A stretch of DNA of 64,000 bases, from NCBI GenBank assembly GCA_965222645.1, contig OZ244968.1, positions 3,968,001 to 4,032,000 on the forward strand. The letters run 5' to 3'. The stretch comes from JABDMH01 sp965222645 (GTDB lineage Bacteria > Bacteroidota > Bacteroidia > Chitinophagales > Saprospiraceae). A program made the position numbers and the translations under genes. Shown here one piece after another: positions 18,733 through 28,342 of this stretch (within the stretch, counting starts at the first letter, position 1; each line of letters opens with the position of its first letter). Below the pieces are notes generated by a model that was not told the DNA's origin, made no database searches, and saw only the letters and a program-made list of their open reading frames with translations.

Positions 18733-19782
18733 ATGCGTTTCAGCGATCTGAAATATATTCTGGCCTATTTGCTTCCAGCTGCTGCTTATTTCTCGGTTTT
18801 CCAGGGATCTATTTGGTCATACACTGCTTTCATATTAGCGTTTGTTATACTGCCCCTAATAGAGCTTGTCTTACCCCTGTCAAATCAAGGTGAAGTTTCG
18901 GATTACTCGGGTAGGCAAGTGCATCCCTTTTTTGACGTGTTACTTTATGTAAATATCCCATTGGTTTATGGTCTGATCTTTTTTTTTCTATGGCGAATTT
19001 CTACTTCACCTTTGAGCACGTACGAGTTAATTGGGATGACATTCAGCGTAGGAGTTATCATCGGTGCTAACGGAATAAATGTCGCTCATGAGCTGGGCCA
19101 TCGGAGTACTAAACTTGAACAATGGATGGCAAAACTCTTGCTATTACCTGCCTTGTATCAACATTTTTTTATTGAACACAATCGCGGCCACCATCGCTAT
19201 GTTGGCACTTATGACGACCCATCAACTGCAAGATTTGGTGAGTCGCTTTACAAGTTTTGGCTAAGATCGGTATCAAAATGCTTTATTAGTGCCTGGAATT
19301 TAGAGAAAGAAAGATTGAAAAAAAATGGACTGCCCATAATAGGTATTAATAATCAAATGTTCCATTTTGCCATTTTGCAGTTTTTTTACCTGTTTGTTTT
19401 GGGATATATTTTTGGATTGAAATATCTGACTTTTGTCATTTTTATTGCCATCATAGGTTTTTTATTGCTGGAATCTATCAACTATATCGAGCACTACGGA
19501 CTGAGAAGATTAAAAAAACCAAATGGCGCTTATGAAAAAGTTGCAATGAAACACTCCTGGAATTCCAATCACGATCTTGGTCGTATATTCCTCTACGAAC
19601 TGACCCGGCACGCAGATCATCATTACAAAGCGAGCAAAAAATATCAAACATTACGTCATATTGAAGACAGTCCACAACTTCCAGTGGGATATCCAGCTTC
19701 GATTATTCTCGCGATGGTTCCACCCGTGTGGTTTAGAATTATGAATAAAAGGGTTCCAAAAGAAATGCTACATGGGAATTAG
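18733..19782 (+). CDS. alkB: AlkB-type alkane 1-monooxygenase / fatty acid hydroxylase
   Basis: Integral-membrane di-iron hydroxylase, 349 residues from the start at 18733. It has about six membrane segments and the eight-histidine ligand set in three boxes: HELGH(R) near residue 118, EHNRGHHRYVGTYDDP near residue 150, and LTRHADHHYKASKKYQTLRH near residue 300. The NYIEHYGL motif typical of AlkB is present at about 252. It would oxidise terminal methyl groups of alkanes or related chains and needs rubredoxin, which is not encoded nearby. The DJ-1-like lipoprotein gene overlaps its end by 11 bp. Confidence 0.92.
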   Translation: MRFSDLKYILAYLLPAAAYFSVFQGSIWSYTAFILAFVILPLIELVLPLSNQGEVSDYSGRQVHPFFDVLLYVNIPLVYGLIFFFLWRISTSPLSTYELIGMTFSVGVIIGANGINVAHELGHRSTKLEQWMAKLLLLPALYQHFFIEHNRGHHRYVGTYDDPSTARFGESLYKFWLRSVSKCFISAWNLEKERLKKNGLPIIGINNQMFHFAILQFFYLFVLGYIFGLKYLTFVIFIAIIGFLLLESINYIEHYGLRRLKKPNGAYEKVAMKHSWNSNHDLGRIFLYELTRHADHHYKASKKYQTLRHIEDSPQLPVGYPASIILAMVPPVWFRIMNKRVPKEMLHGN

Positions 19783-20500
19783 GTGGATGTCAGTTATGAT
19801 TTTGGTCATCATATTTTCTTTTTGCAAATCAGATTCTATAGACCCAAAGGTTGAGTTTATTCCTACTTTAAATCCCGATTGGTACAATGTGGCTTTTCTA
19901 ATCATGGATGGAGTTTACAACACTGAGTTGACAGCACCCTACGATATATTTCAGCATACACAGTATCGCGAAGGAATTAAGGCAATGAATGTGTTCACGG
20001 TTGCAAATACGTCAGATCCTGTTACGACTTTTGAGGGGATGCGCATTTTACCGGATTTTAATTATTTACAGGACGATTTACCCCACATTGACATTTTAGT
20101 GGTGCCAAGTGCAGAACATCACCTCGATAGCGACTTGGACGATATCTCTATGATAGGCTTTGTGAGGGAAGTTGCTCAGAAATCAATTTATGTTACATCA
20201 CACTGTGACGGTGCTTTTGTACTCGCAAAAGCTGGGTTATTAGATACAGTCGCGTCTACTACATTTCCCTCTGACATAGATCTATACAAGACAATGTTTC
20301 CACATCTCGATGTGAGGTCTGATGTGATATTTGTGCATGATGGGAAGTACATTACAAGTGTGGGAGGGGCCAGGTCATTTGATGCAGCCTTATACCTGAC
20401 CGACTTATTATATGGCAGAGAAATATCCAAGAAGATCGCAAAGGGATTGGTTATGGAATGGAAGCCAGATGAAGTGAATAAAATCGCGATGGAAGATTGA
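19772..20500 (+). CDS. DJ-1/PfpI-family lipoprotein
   Basis: A 242-residue protein with a lipoprotein signal (MGIRWMSVMILVIIFSFC) followed by a DJ-1/PfpI class I glutamine-amidotransferase-like domain. The reactive Cys is in VTSHCDGAFVLAKAGLL, and ITSVGGARSFDAALYLTDLL fits the sensor domain of GlxA-type AraC regulators. Here that sensor domain is free-standing and predicted to be membrane anchored outside the cytoplasm, which is unusual. It overlaps the hydroxylase stop by 11 bp, so both are cotranscribed. Catalytic role not deducible; peptidase, glyoxalase or isonitrile-hydratase activities are known in the superfamily. Confidence 0.85.
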   Translation: MGIRWMSVMILVIIFSFCKSDSIDPKVEFIPTLNPDWYNVAFLIMDGVYNTELTAPYDIFQHTQYREGIKAMNVFTVANTSDPVTTFEGMRILPDFNYLQDDLPHIDILVVPSAEHHLDSDLDDISMIGFVREVAQKSIYVTSHCDGAFVLAKAGLLDTVASTTFPSDIDLYKTMFPHLDVRSDVIFVHDGKYITSVGGARSFDAALYLTDLLYGREISKKIAKGLVMEWKPDEVNKIAMED

Positions 20501-20517
20501 GATTCCCGACTCAAAAT

Positions 20518-20547
20518 AAGCCGGCGAGATTTGACATTCGCCGGCTT
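20518..20547. terminator. Bidirectional terminator hairpin
   Basis: AAGCCGGCGA (20518-20527) and TCGCCGGCTT (20538-20547) form a perfect 10-bp stem with a 10-nt loop between the convergent DJ-1-like and PhoX-like genes. T-rich sequence follows on the plus side and A-rich sequence precedes it, so it can serve both strands. Confidence 0.8.
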
Positions 20548-20579
20548 TATGGTTAAAGGAAAGGTAGGTAGGAGGGAAA

Positions 20580-22520
20580 CTATTGGATCAAGATTTTATG
20601 TGTATCTCCATTTGTTTTTAGGTAGTAAATACCCATATTTAATGAAGAAACATCGATTTGATTTACCTCAGATTTTTGAATAACCAATACTCCCAATGCA
20701 TCGTAGATCGAAACATCTGAGATCTCACTGAGATTGATAATGCTTTTGGCTGGATTGGGAAAAACGAAGTCAGTTCTAGTCTCCGTTGTAAGACCGATTT
20801 CTTCTTGTATACCACTCTGAATTTTGGAATTTGCTGATTGGATCGTTTTTGAAATAAATAGTAATTGACCACCCTCACTTAAATCATCGTCACCACCGAT
20901 GGGAGAATCCTCATCCTCGTCATCATCGACACTATGTGCTTGTACATTGATAAGGAGTAATGTTTCATTTCTGTCAGTCCTAAAGAGATGAGTTACATCA
21001 ATGGTGCCAGAGGATTCCCAATCTCCACAATCATCAGGATCAGAATCTGTCTGTCCATAAGGGACTGCATTTCTATCCATTTCCAAAATCCTTATTAGAT
21101 CGCCGTTTTGAGGATTGAGTTGCCAAACAGAGGCCTCAAGACCACTAGTGAGACAGAAATCCCCGACGGACCGATCTTCATTTATATACACGAAGCCGTC
21201 AGCAGCCCAGTCTAAATTATCGGGACTTCTCAAACCAAAATCGGGATCTGAAAATTGACCAGCTCCCGAATCATCCCCGTCATATACTATGGATAGATTA
21301 GCTTTGATCTCATCCATTTCAGCCAATGATTTTCGCAGTTCAAAGTACAACGATCTTTTGTCGATATCTACCAGGTATACAGTGCCCCACGCATCAGAAG
21401 GAAAAAGGGAGGATCTTCCTGTGGAAGCAAAGATTGCCTGCGAACCATCGTGCGGATTTGTAGCGACATCTTCAGGCCTGGAAAACTGGAAAGCCCCGAC
21501 TCCGGCAGCAAGTTCGTCTTGTTTTACCATGCTAGCCCAGCCGGTATCATCCCAACCTTCCTGACCAGCCATGGCTGGATTGTGATGGTCTATTTTTACA
21601 AATTTTCCGGATCGATAGGTATCAGTTCCGTTCCATTCGTTGGGATTTTGATCTCCGCTGTCTGCAACCCAGACAAAAAGGTTGCCTTTTGCCAGACCGT
21701 TTTTCCTTAGAAAATGAGGATCATTGTCGGCGAAGCTTGCATTTTTTTCACCGACATAAAGTAGAAGTGGAGCGCCCCCGCGATCGTCTCCTATTAGAAC
21801 CACCACTTTATTGGATCGTAAATTATCCATTACACAAACACTTTCCCATGCTGCACGTCCCATTGCTGGTGCACAATACAGTATCTCCTTGTCATCGTCT
21901 AGCACAAACTCTTGACCTTCTATTGTTTCTTCGCCGGTGAAAAAAATGTCACTGACAAAACCATGATTATTCCGTCTGATCCCTGTAGCAGAACACAAAC
22001 GATCTATTCCGTCGATCGATCCTGGATTGGCTCCTTCATTGAGTTGAGCCGGATCCTTGACAGAGAGGTAATATCTGTCATAGATCGTGTGAAAGGCAAG
22101 ACCGGCTGACCTAATACCAAACCCGTCATTTTTTTGCTCTAGGCGAAATCGAGTTACTCGTGAGCCTGACAGCTCCGTACAATTCCTTAGTTTAAACGGA
22201 TATCCGCGCTCGTCTCGCAATTCATGATTTACAAGCAGATCGACCTTTCCTCGGCTTTTTCTAAATGCATACATTCCATCCATCACGCCTGGCACACGAT
22301 AGCCAAACCTGTCGAGGCTAAAGTCTGTGCCACTTGGATCTGTTTCACCTACTGTAAAGATGGGATCGACGTCCCAGTCACTTTTTATGTTTTGAGTGAC
22401 GCTACGCATCATAGGCGCTTCCTTAGTATCGTATAGTTGAGCCTCAGCAATTTGAGGGGATGAGAGAAAGATCAGTGAGAGCAATAGTAGAATGGCAGAA
22501 TTTGTCATTAGATTTTTCAT
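20580..22520 (-). CDS. PhoX-like (DUF839) secreted protein with T9SS sorting domain
   Basis: Secreted protein of 646 residues. It has an N-terminal signal peptide (ends SPQIAEAQ), then a DUF839/PhoX-type beta-propeller (VDLLVNHELRDERG, RLCSATG, FFTGEE, FVKIDHHNP, SRPEDVATNPHDG) and a C-terminal type IX secretion sorting domain (DFVFPNPAKSIINLS ... ISSLNMGIYYLKTNG-like, ending HKILIQ). PhoX proteins are Ca/Fe-dependent alkaline phosphatases, but many DUF839 members lack proven activity. The acidic run (DDDEDEDSPIGGDDD) before the sorting domain is probably a linker that binds Ca. Surface-attached or released. Alone on its strand. Confidence 0.88.
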   Translation of the reverse strand: MKNLMTNSAILLLLSLIFLSSPQIAEAQLYDTKEAPMMRSVTQNIKSDWDVDPIFTVGETDPSGTDFSLDRFGYRVPGVMDGMYAFRKSRGKVDLLVNHELRDERGYPFKLRNCTELSGSRVTRFRLEQKNDGFGIRSAGLAFHTIYDRYYLSVKDPAQLNEGANPGSIDGIDRLCSATGIRRNNHGFVSDIFFTGEETIEGQEFVLDDDKEILYCAPAMGRAAWESVCVMDNLRSNKVVVLIGDDRGGAPLLLYVGEKNASFADNDPHFLRKNGLAKGNLFVWVADSGDQNPNEWNGTDTYRSGKFVKIDHHNPAMAGQEGWDDTGWASMVKQDELAAGVGAFQFSRPEDVATNPHDGSQAIFASTGRSSLFPSDAWGTVYLVDIDKRSLYFELRKSLAEMDEIKANLSIVYDGDDSGAGQFSDPDFGLRSPDNLDWAADGFVYINEDRSVGDFCLTSGLEASVWQLNPQNGDLIRILEMDRNAVPYGQTDSDPDDCGDWESSGTIDVTHLFRTDRNETLLLINVQAHSVDDDEDEDSPIGGDDDLSEGGQLLFISKTIQSANSKIQSGIQEEIGLTTETRTDFVFPNPAKSIINLSEISDVSIYDALGVLVIQKSEVNQIDVSSLNMGIYYLKTNGDTHKILIQ

Positions 22521-22816
22521 AGAACAAAACAGATTTTTTTTGATTATAGTTGATGTTTAAATACGGCCATAAAATTAAATTCAACTGTCAATAATAAATT
22601 CTAATAATCATTAATTTATAATGAATATTGAGTAAATAAAGTAAAGAGATTACGCTCTAGATTTTGATCTGATGTTAAATATGAGAACCTATTCTACACA
22701 ATTTTTTAACATTAAGATCTATAAGCAGGAAATAAGGAAGATAACCGAAAGACCGGGTCTTGCCTTTTTTCTAATCTGCCTTGTTTATTGACGCAATGGT
22801 TACTTGCGAATAACAA
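22521..22816. other. AT-rich intergenic spacer
   Basis: About 296 bp, strongly AT-rich. It contains the PhoX promoter region and the 3' spacer of the kinase gene. A tight AAGAC-CGG-GTCTT hairpin followed by CTTTTTT lies near 22749-22769 on the plus strand, but no plus-strand gene precedes it. Nothing else that I can support. Confidence 0.4.
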
Positions 22817-23875
22817 TTAGTTAGCAACCGGGAGAAAATTGATAGTGCCCTGGTTTTCATTCATTATCCAGTCGTTTGCCCGGGCCATTAAATTGATTTT
22901 TTGAGCTATTGAATGTGGAAGAGGCAGCTGTGCCACCCCGATTAGTCTCCGCATTATTTCTGTACCTGTGAAGCCGGAGTAAAGCTCATGGTTGAAATTG
23001 GCCGGAGCTTTGTATGATTTCAGTATTTGCAGTAGTTTATCATGGTGCATTCCGGCAAAAATTAAGTGAGCTGACAGTACAGCCAGATCAAATTCAGGGG
23101 GGCCGTTAAAAGAAAATTCGGGATCAATTACCCGTAGTCCATCTTTGCATTGTAACCAGCTACCCGGATAAAAATCACCATGAATTATGCTCCTTCCCTT
23201 AAGTAAATAAATCTCACCGAGTCTATTTATTTTCTTTTTAAGAGTGCTATTATCCCGATAGGGCTCGGCAACTTGGTGCAAGCCCTTCTGTATCTGATCC
23301 AGGTCGAGGCCATTATTTTTTTGGAAAGGAAAATGGAAAATATGTTCGTGGTTTAATTTCCTCATTTCCGTATTCTCCGGAAGCTCTCCGTTTGCAGCAT
23401 GGAGGGTGCGAAGATATTGTAACAGAACATCAATGGTGTCGTCGACATGCGTTTGACCGTCGTGATAAAGATTGGTCATATCGGCAGATTCTTGACCCAG
23501 GTCCTCCATACAAAGGATGAAGTTTGAGGAGTCAGACCAGTATATTTGCGGGCTACATTTGCGGAGAAAATCGTTTGATTCTATAGTCTTATAATAGGAT
23601 GCCTCGACTTGTGACCGCTCTACAGGGGCGGCGATATGCGGATATTTTTCTACCCAGGGCCTGGCTTGTTTCAAAATAAAAGAGCGGTCATCCGTGGAAA
23701 TACGCAGCACATAATTCATATTGCCATCACCCACTTTGGAGATTTTTCCTATTTTTTCTCCCTTACTGATAAATTCCTTTTCCCTAAGAAATTTTTCCAA
23801 TGAATAATGATCATCCTTATCAAGGAAGAATTTATTGGGATAAGAGCTTAAAAAATTCTTCTTTTTTTCCTTCAC
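22817..23875 (-). CDS. Methylthioribose-kinase-like phosphotransferase
   Basis: Small-molecule kinase of the aminoglycoside-phosphotransferase fold, about 352 residues. SKVGDGNMNYVLRIS and FILKQARPWVEKYP match the ATP-binding lobe of S-methyl-5-thioribose kinase, and the catalytic loop is IIHGDFYPGSWLQ with DPEFSFNGPPEFDLAV. The start is uncertain: an ATG at 23953 overlaps the preceding gene by 56 bp, while a GTG at 23875 falls 22 bp after its stop and still precedes the first conserved block, so I use the GTG. The coupling to a DUF1593 nucleoside-hydrolase-like gene suggests action on a released sugar, but no other methionine-salvage gene is seen, so the exact substrate is open. Confidence 0.8.
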   Translation of the reverse strand: MKEKKKNFLSSYPNKFFLDKDDHYSLEKFLREKEFISKGEKIGKISKVGDGNMNYVLRISTDDRSFILKQARPWVEKYPHIAAPVERSQVEASYYKTIESNDFLRKCSPQIYWSDSSNFILCMEDLGQESADMTNLYHDGQTHVDDTIDVLLQYLRTLHAANGELPENTEMRKLNHEHIFHFPFQKNNGLDLDQIQKGLHQVAEPYRDNSTLKKKINRLGEIYLLKGRSIIHGDFYPGSWLQCKDGLRVIDPEFSFNGPPEFDLAVLSAHLIFAGMHHDKLLQILKSYKAPANFNHELYSGFTGTEIMRRLIGVAQLPLPHSIAQKINLMARANDWIMNENQGTINFLPVAN

Positions 23876-23897
23876 CCTTAATAAGCTTCTTTTTGAA

Positions 23898-25304
23898 TTA
23901 TTTTTCGACTGTAATAATTGCACGCCTGTACGAAAAAAGAGAGGGAGATCCATTATCCTCGACTTGTAAAATTACGTGTATAGTACCTTCACTGCTCTCC
24001 TCGGCTATATTCAAAACAGTCTCTTGTTTATTGTTATTTTCAAGGGTCGCATTGGCGCTTCCGGTGCCTGCCTCCTCATAGATAAACCATGTATATGACA
24101 GGAGATCATCATCGGGATCAGTTGTGCCCCTTGCCGACAAGGAGATCGAACCTCCAGCATGTGACGGCAAATGAACAACTTGTGTCCCGGCTAATTCATT
24201 TAGGACCACGTTAGGATTGTGATTCGCCTTCGAAAAGTCAGCTGTAACCGTCCAATCCATCCTCGCGGCAAAATCATGTTGAAAGTGCTTGCGCCACCGC
24301 CAGATAGTCGCCTGTGCTGTGCAATGATCCCATCCATCTACCTCGATGCAATCCCGGCTATCTACGGTGTTTGTCCATATGGGGCGGCTTTCACCAAAGA
24401 CCTTAAACAGGCTGTATCTCCCAGCCCAGCCTCCATAACCCGGATTATGATGCCAGCCCAGCCCATTCTTAATCAACCCAATAAAAGAGGGTGTATCTCC
24501 TTCCATGATGTATTCTAATTTTGGATAGAGATTACCGAGCGGTCCATGCGATATAATATTTTCTTCGAGCCATGGATTGTCCACCAGGTCAAATTCATAA
24601 TACGGTGCATTTTTGTAATTGCGATCACCACTTATTCCCGTCCATGTCGCCCGGTAATATTCTTTGAAATCCGGAGTGCTGGGGGAAACGATATAGAATA
24701 AATCCGGAAATTCTGTTCTCACCCAGGGACCTGCATCATCCTGATCAGAAATCGTATAGACCTTCATTTTGGAAACAAATGATGCAACTTCCACCGGGCT
24801 GCGCTCTTTTCTGACATCATAAAGCGTCTGGGCAAGCGTATTAGCACCTCCCCAAACTGAAATCCAGAGAGGACGGGTATCCTGGCGATCCACAGCTTGC
24901 TCCAACAATCTGGATCCGGCTGTTGATTTTCCATCACCCACCCCATCCATCCCATAGTTGGGTTGTCCGGTAGCTGTTATTTTCAGGAGGTTCTCCTTGG
25001 AAGGAAAACCGGGCTGGTGCAGATTTAAATTTTCCTCGGCAAGTCCGTAGGCATATAGTTGACGCCGTATCAGGTCTTCCCTTGGATTTTCGCGAAGCCA
25101 GGTAGAAGTAGTGGCGACGATGCCTTCAATATCATATTCATTGGCGTACACAAGAAAACGGACTAAGGACTCCTCGTCATCAGGTTCGTTTGAAATGTCG
25201 GTCAATACAAAAATGCGGTTTTTTTCTTCAAAAGTTTGAGCTGTTAAATCTTGAAATAGAAAGAGAAGGAATAATAATCGAAAATAAATCATCGAATTTT
25301 TCAA
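23898..25304 (-). CDS. DUF1593 secreted nucleoside-hydrolase-like protein
   Basis: Exported protein (468 residues) with signal peptide ending FLFQDLTAQ. The main domain is DUF1593, which has the nucleoside-hydrolase fold: the start RIFVLTDISNEPDDEESLVRF supplies the metal-binding acidic cluster, and PLWISVWGGANTLAQTL and YTISDQDDAGPW carry other core elements. The last about 90 residues form a DUF1593-associated beta-sandwich domain (PDDDLLSYTWFIYEEAG). Predicted to cleave glycosidic bonds in the periplasm or at the surface. It leads a two-gene operon with the kinase and is divergent from an SDR gene 85 bp away. Confidence 0.88.
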   Translation of the reverse strand: MKNSMIYFRLLFLLFLFQDLTAQTFEEKNRIFVLTDISNEPDDEESLVRFLVYANEYDIEGIVATTSTWLRENPREDLIRRQLYAYGLAEENLNLHQPGFPSKENLLKITATGQPNYGMDGVGDGKSTAGSRLLEQAVDRQDTRPLWISVWGGANTLAQTLYDVRKERSPVEVASFVSKMKVYTISDQDDAGPWVRTEFPDLFYIVSPSTPDFKEYYRATWTGISGDRNYKNAPYYEFDLVDNPWLEENIISHGPLGNLYPKLEYIMEGDTPSFIGLIKNGLGWHHNPGYGGWAGRYSLFKVFGESRPIWTNTVDSRDCIEVDGWDHCTAQATIWRWRKHFQHDFAARMDWTVTADFSKANHNPNVVLNELAGTQVVHLPSHAGGSISLSARGTTDPDDDLLSYTWFIYEEAGTGSANATLENNNKQETVLNIAEESSEGTIHVILQVEDNGSPSLFSYRRAIITVEK

Positions 25305-25389
25305 AAGTCAATTTTTTTTATCTGATTAATAAAGACGCTTTTGGGTGAAAATTAAATATCTTGCCTCATGTCAAATATACATTATCGTA

Positions 25390-26154
25390 ATGAATAAAAC
25401 TGCGATCATAACGGGTTCAGCAACGGGTGTGGGTTCGGCTACTGCGCTCCAGCTGGCAGCACGGGGCTGGAATGTGCTAATTAATTATTCGAAGAGTCAA
25501 AAAGAAGCAGAAGATATTTTTTCTCAATGCAAAGATCTGGGATCTGATGCTTTGTTATATAAAGGGGACGTCTCAAGTGATGCCGTCTGCAGAAAAATGG
25601 TTAAGATAGCCGTTGACCATTGGGGCAGGTTGGATGGTCTGGTAAACAATGCCGGAACTACATGCTATTGTAAACTCTCGGATTTGGAGGGCGTCAAAAA
25701 AGACGATTTTATTTATCTATATGAGGTAAATCTACTCAGTGCGTTTCAAATGACTCGTGCGGCAGCACCCCATTTAAAAAGGAATAAGGGTTCGATTGTA
25801 AACGTCTCTAGTATTTCTGCGCTGAATGGAAGCGGCAGCTCGATTGCCTATACATGCTCGAAAGGAGCGATGGTGACCTTGACCTTATCCCTTGCTCACG
25901 CATTATCTCCCGACGTCAGAGTAAATTGTATATGCCCCGGATTTATCCAAGGACGGTGGACAAAAAACTTCCTGGGGGAGCGCTATGATGAAATCGAAAA
26001 TAGCTTCGCCAATGCTTCCTCCCTAAATGTTACTGCTACACCAGATGATATTGCTGAGTCTATCGTTTATTTTATCACAGGAGCCCCCTTGAGCACCGGC
26101 GAAATTCGCACAGTGGATGGAGGTTTTTCACACTATGTGACAAAGTTGGGCTAG
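25390..26154 (+). CDS. SDR-family oxidoreductase
   Basis: Classical short-chain dehydrogenase of 254 residues. Cofactor motif TGSATGVGS, NNAG at LVNNAGTTC, catalytic Ser in VNVSSISAL and YTCSK for the Tyr/Lys pair; the C terminus TVDGGFSHY is typical. The start at 25390 places the Rossmann strand at the N terminus. The NINYSKSQKEAE-like stretch after strand 2 suggests NADP(H) preference, with low certainty. It lies upstream of a dehydrogenase/SDR/ROK run and probably belongs to the same catabolic region. Confidence 0.93.
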   Translation: MNKTAIITGSATGVGSATALQLAARGWNVLINYSKSQKEAEDIFSQCKDLGSDALLYKGDVSSDAVCRKMVKIAVDHWGRLDGLVNNAGTTCYCKLSDLEGVKKDDFIYLYEVNLLSAFQMTRAAAPHLKRNKGSIVNVSSISALNGSGSSIAYTCSKGAMVTLTLSLAHALSPDVRVNCICPGFIQGRWTKNFLGERYDEIENSFANASSLNVTATPDDIAESIVYFITGAPLSTGEIRTVDGGFSHYVTKLG

Positions 26155-26309
26155 ACCTTGGGCGTCTTGATTCATACTCGCAGCATTACCAATAGTTTGA
26201 GGGAGATGTTCTAAACAGGGTCCCTCCCAATGTGAACCTGTGACTACTCAGGCGGATTAGAATCTCAAACACTCCCGGAATAATTCCTATTTTAAGCAAA
26301 TAAATATCG

Positions 26310-27512
26310 ATGATGAATTCACAAAAAATAACCATGCTTGGTACGGGTTTGATTGGAACCTTTTACACAATGTGCTTGCATGGGCAGCGCAGCCGGGATA
26401 GAGTACATGCTATTTATTCTCGTACACAAGAACGGGCTGATACTTTTGCGAAAAACTGGAATATTCCATCCCGATATACCGACATGGAGGCCGCGATAAA
26501 TGATCCAGACACTGACGTCGTGGTGATTGGATTGCCAAATAGTCAGCACGAGGCTGCAGTACATACCTGTGCTAAGGCCGGCAAAGCGGTATTGTGTACC
26601 AAACCGTTAGGCAGAACGGCTGCCGAGGCAAAGAGAATGTTGGAGGCAGTGGAGGAGGCAGGAATTTTTCACGGATATCTGGAAGATTTAGCCTATACAC
26701 CAAAGACGTTGAAGGCCTTGCAGTCCGTGCAGAAAGGTGCACTGGGAAAAGTTTTATGGACTCGATCCCGGGAGGCGCACCCGGGGCCTCACAGTGATTG
26801 GTTTTGGGATCCGGAGATGTCCGGAGGAGGGGCCATCGTAGATCTCGGATGTCACTGTATTGAAATTGGTCGAAATTACATCGGCAAGGATATTAAACCC
26901 GTGGAAGCAATGTGCTGGGCTGCCACACAGGTAAAACCCATTGATGCCGAAGACAACGCCATTGGCCTGGTGCGCTACGAAAATGGTGCAATAAGTCAGT
27001 TTGAGGTGAGCTGGACGTACAGGGGTGGAATGGACCTGCGAGATGAGGTCGCAGGGACTGAAGGAAATATCCGCACAGATCATTTTTTACGGACAGGATT
27101 TGAGATGTTTACAGATGTGGGTTTGGGAGGTTATGTCGCCGAGAAAGCGGAGAGTGATAAGGGTTGGCTTTTTCCAGTGGGTGATGAGATAGCAGAGCTT
27201 GGCTATATTGACATGTTTACAGATATGTTTAATGCCCTTGAGAAAGGGAGCACTCCCATGGAATCATTTTACGACGGTTATATCGTAAATGCGATTATGG
27301 ATGCCTGCTATGCATCAGCTAAGTCAAAAAAATGGGAACCGGTTAAATTAGATATTTGGAGAGGCAAAACGGATGTTGAAAATGCCAAAGTAATGAGAGA
27401 TTTTGACTCAGAACATATTTTGATTAAGGAAGAAATCCTAACTGATGGAAGAAAAAAAGTCATTGTGAAAAATAAGGAAAGCGGAAAAATTTCGGAGAGG
27501 ATTGTTACTTAA
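26310..27512 (+). CDS. Gfo/Idh/MocA-family oxidoreductase
   Basis: NAD(P)-dependent sugar or polyol dehydrogenase, 400 residues. The N-terminal Rossmann domain has GTGLIGTFY and DVVVIGLPNSQHEAAV; the family motif appears as CTKPLGRTAAEAKRM, with the Lys-Pro pair present. The C-terminal alpha/beta domain contains GGAIVDLGCHCIEIGRNY, where the His is in the usual catalytic position. An extended C-terminal tail (about residues 365-400: LTDGRKKVIVKNKESGK) is charged and unusual. It is followed by an SDR and a ROK kinase in the same direction, which fits oxidation and isomerisation of a cyclitol or sugar. Confidence 0.93.
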   Translation: MMNSQKITMLGTGLIGTFYTMCLHGQRSRDRVHAIYSRTQERADTFAKNWNIPSRYTDMEAAINDPDTDVVVIGLPNSQHEAAVHTCAKAGKAVLCTKPLGRTAAEAKRMLEAVEEAGIFHGYLEDLAYTPKTLKALQSVQKGALGKVLWTRSREAHPGPHSDWFWDPEMSGGGAIVDLGCHCIEIGRNYIGKDIKPVEAMCWAATQVKPIDAEDNAIGLVRYENGAISQFEVSWTYRGGMDLRDEVAGTEGNIRTDHFLRTGFEMFTDVGLGGYVAEKAESDKGWLFPVGDEIAELGYIDMFTDMFNALEKGSTPMESFYDGYIVNAIMDACYASAKSKKWEPVKLDIWRGKTDVENAKVMRDFDSEHILIKEEILTDGRKKVIVKNKESGKISERIVT

Positions 27513-27550
27513 AATTTCTGATTCTCTTGAGCTTTTTGAATCCGAAAAAT

Positions 27551-28342
27551 ATGATGAAGGACAAAAATATTGTCATCATTGGTGGATCAACAGGCATCGG
27601 TTTGTCGGCTGCCAAATCCCTTGTAAAGCAGGGAGCCCGGGTGCTTGTCACTGGCCGCAATCCTGCCTCTTGCAAAAAGGCCTCCGGGGATCTGGGCGAA
27701 TATGGCATGGCTGTCAGTTGTGATGCACGTGAGGAGGGCTCTGCACAGGGCGTGATCGATATGCTGCGTAAAAAATGGGGTGATCTCCATGGTCTCTATC
27801 ATGTGGCGGGCGGCAGTGGAAGAAAGTATGGTGATGGGGCACTACATCAGATGACTAAGAAAGCGTGGGAGGAGACGTTGGATCTAAATCTGACATCATT
27901 GATGTTATCAAACCAAGCTGCTGTAAAAACTTTTTTAGATCAGAAAAATGGTGGTGCAATTCTCAATATGAGCTCAGTCCTCGGATTTTCACCGTCTCCA
28001 GTCTTCTTCAGCACGCATGCCTATGCTGCTGCGAAATCAGCTGTGATCGGATTTAGCAAATCAATCGCTTCCTACTATTGCCGGGACAACATCAGAGTAA
28101 ATGTGATTGCCCCTGCACTTGTCGAGTCTCCCATGTCGCACCGGGCGATGGGTGACCAGTCGATTACGGCTTTTATTGAGAGCAAACAACCCTTAGACCA
28201 TGGTCGTCCCGGAATTCCATCAGATCTCGATGGTGCGGCAATACTCTTTCTTTCGGACGCAGGATCCTACATAACAGGTCAGGTCTTGAGTGTGGACGGT
28301 GGTTGGAGCATCACGGAAGGCCAAATAACGGGAAGGAAATGA
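27551..28342 (+). CDS. SDR-family oxidoreductase
   Basis: Short-chain dehydrogenase of 263 residues, start at 27551. GGSTGIGLSAAK is the cofactor glycine motif and VTGRNP (Arg after strand 2) suggests NADP(H). YHVAGGSG replaces the usual NNAG. Catalytic Ser is in LNMSSVLGF and Tyr/Lys in HAYAAAKSAVIG. C terminus SVDGGWSITEG. It begins 38 bp after the dehydrogenase and overlaps the ROK gene by the ATGA at 28339-28342. Confidence 0.93.
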   Translation: MMKDKNIVIIGGSTGIGLSAAKSLVKQGARVLVTGRNPASCKKASGDLGEYGMAVSCDAREEGSAQGVIDMLRKKWGDLHGLYHVAGGSGRKYGDGALHQMTKKAWEETLDLNLTSLMLSNQAAVKTFLDQKNGGAILNMSSVLGFSPSPVFFSTHAYAAAKSAVIGFSKSIASYYCRDNIRVNVIAPALVESPMSHRAMGDQSITAFIESKQPLDHGRPGIPSDLDGAAILFLSDAGSYITGQVLSVDGGWSITEGQITGRK

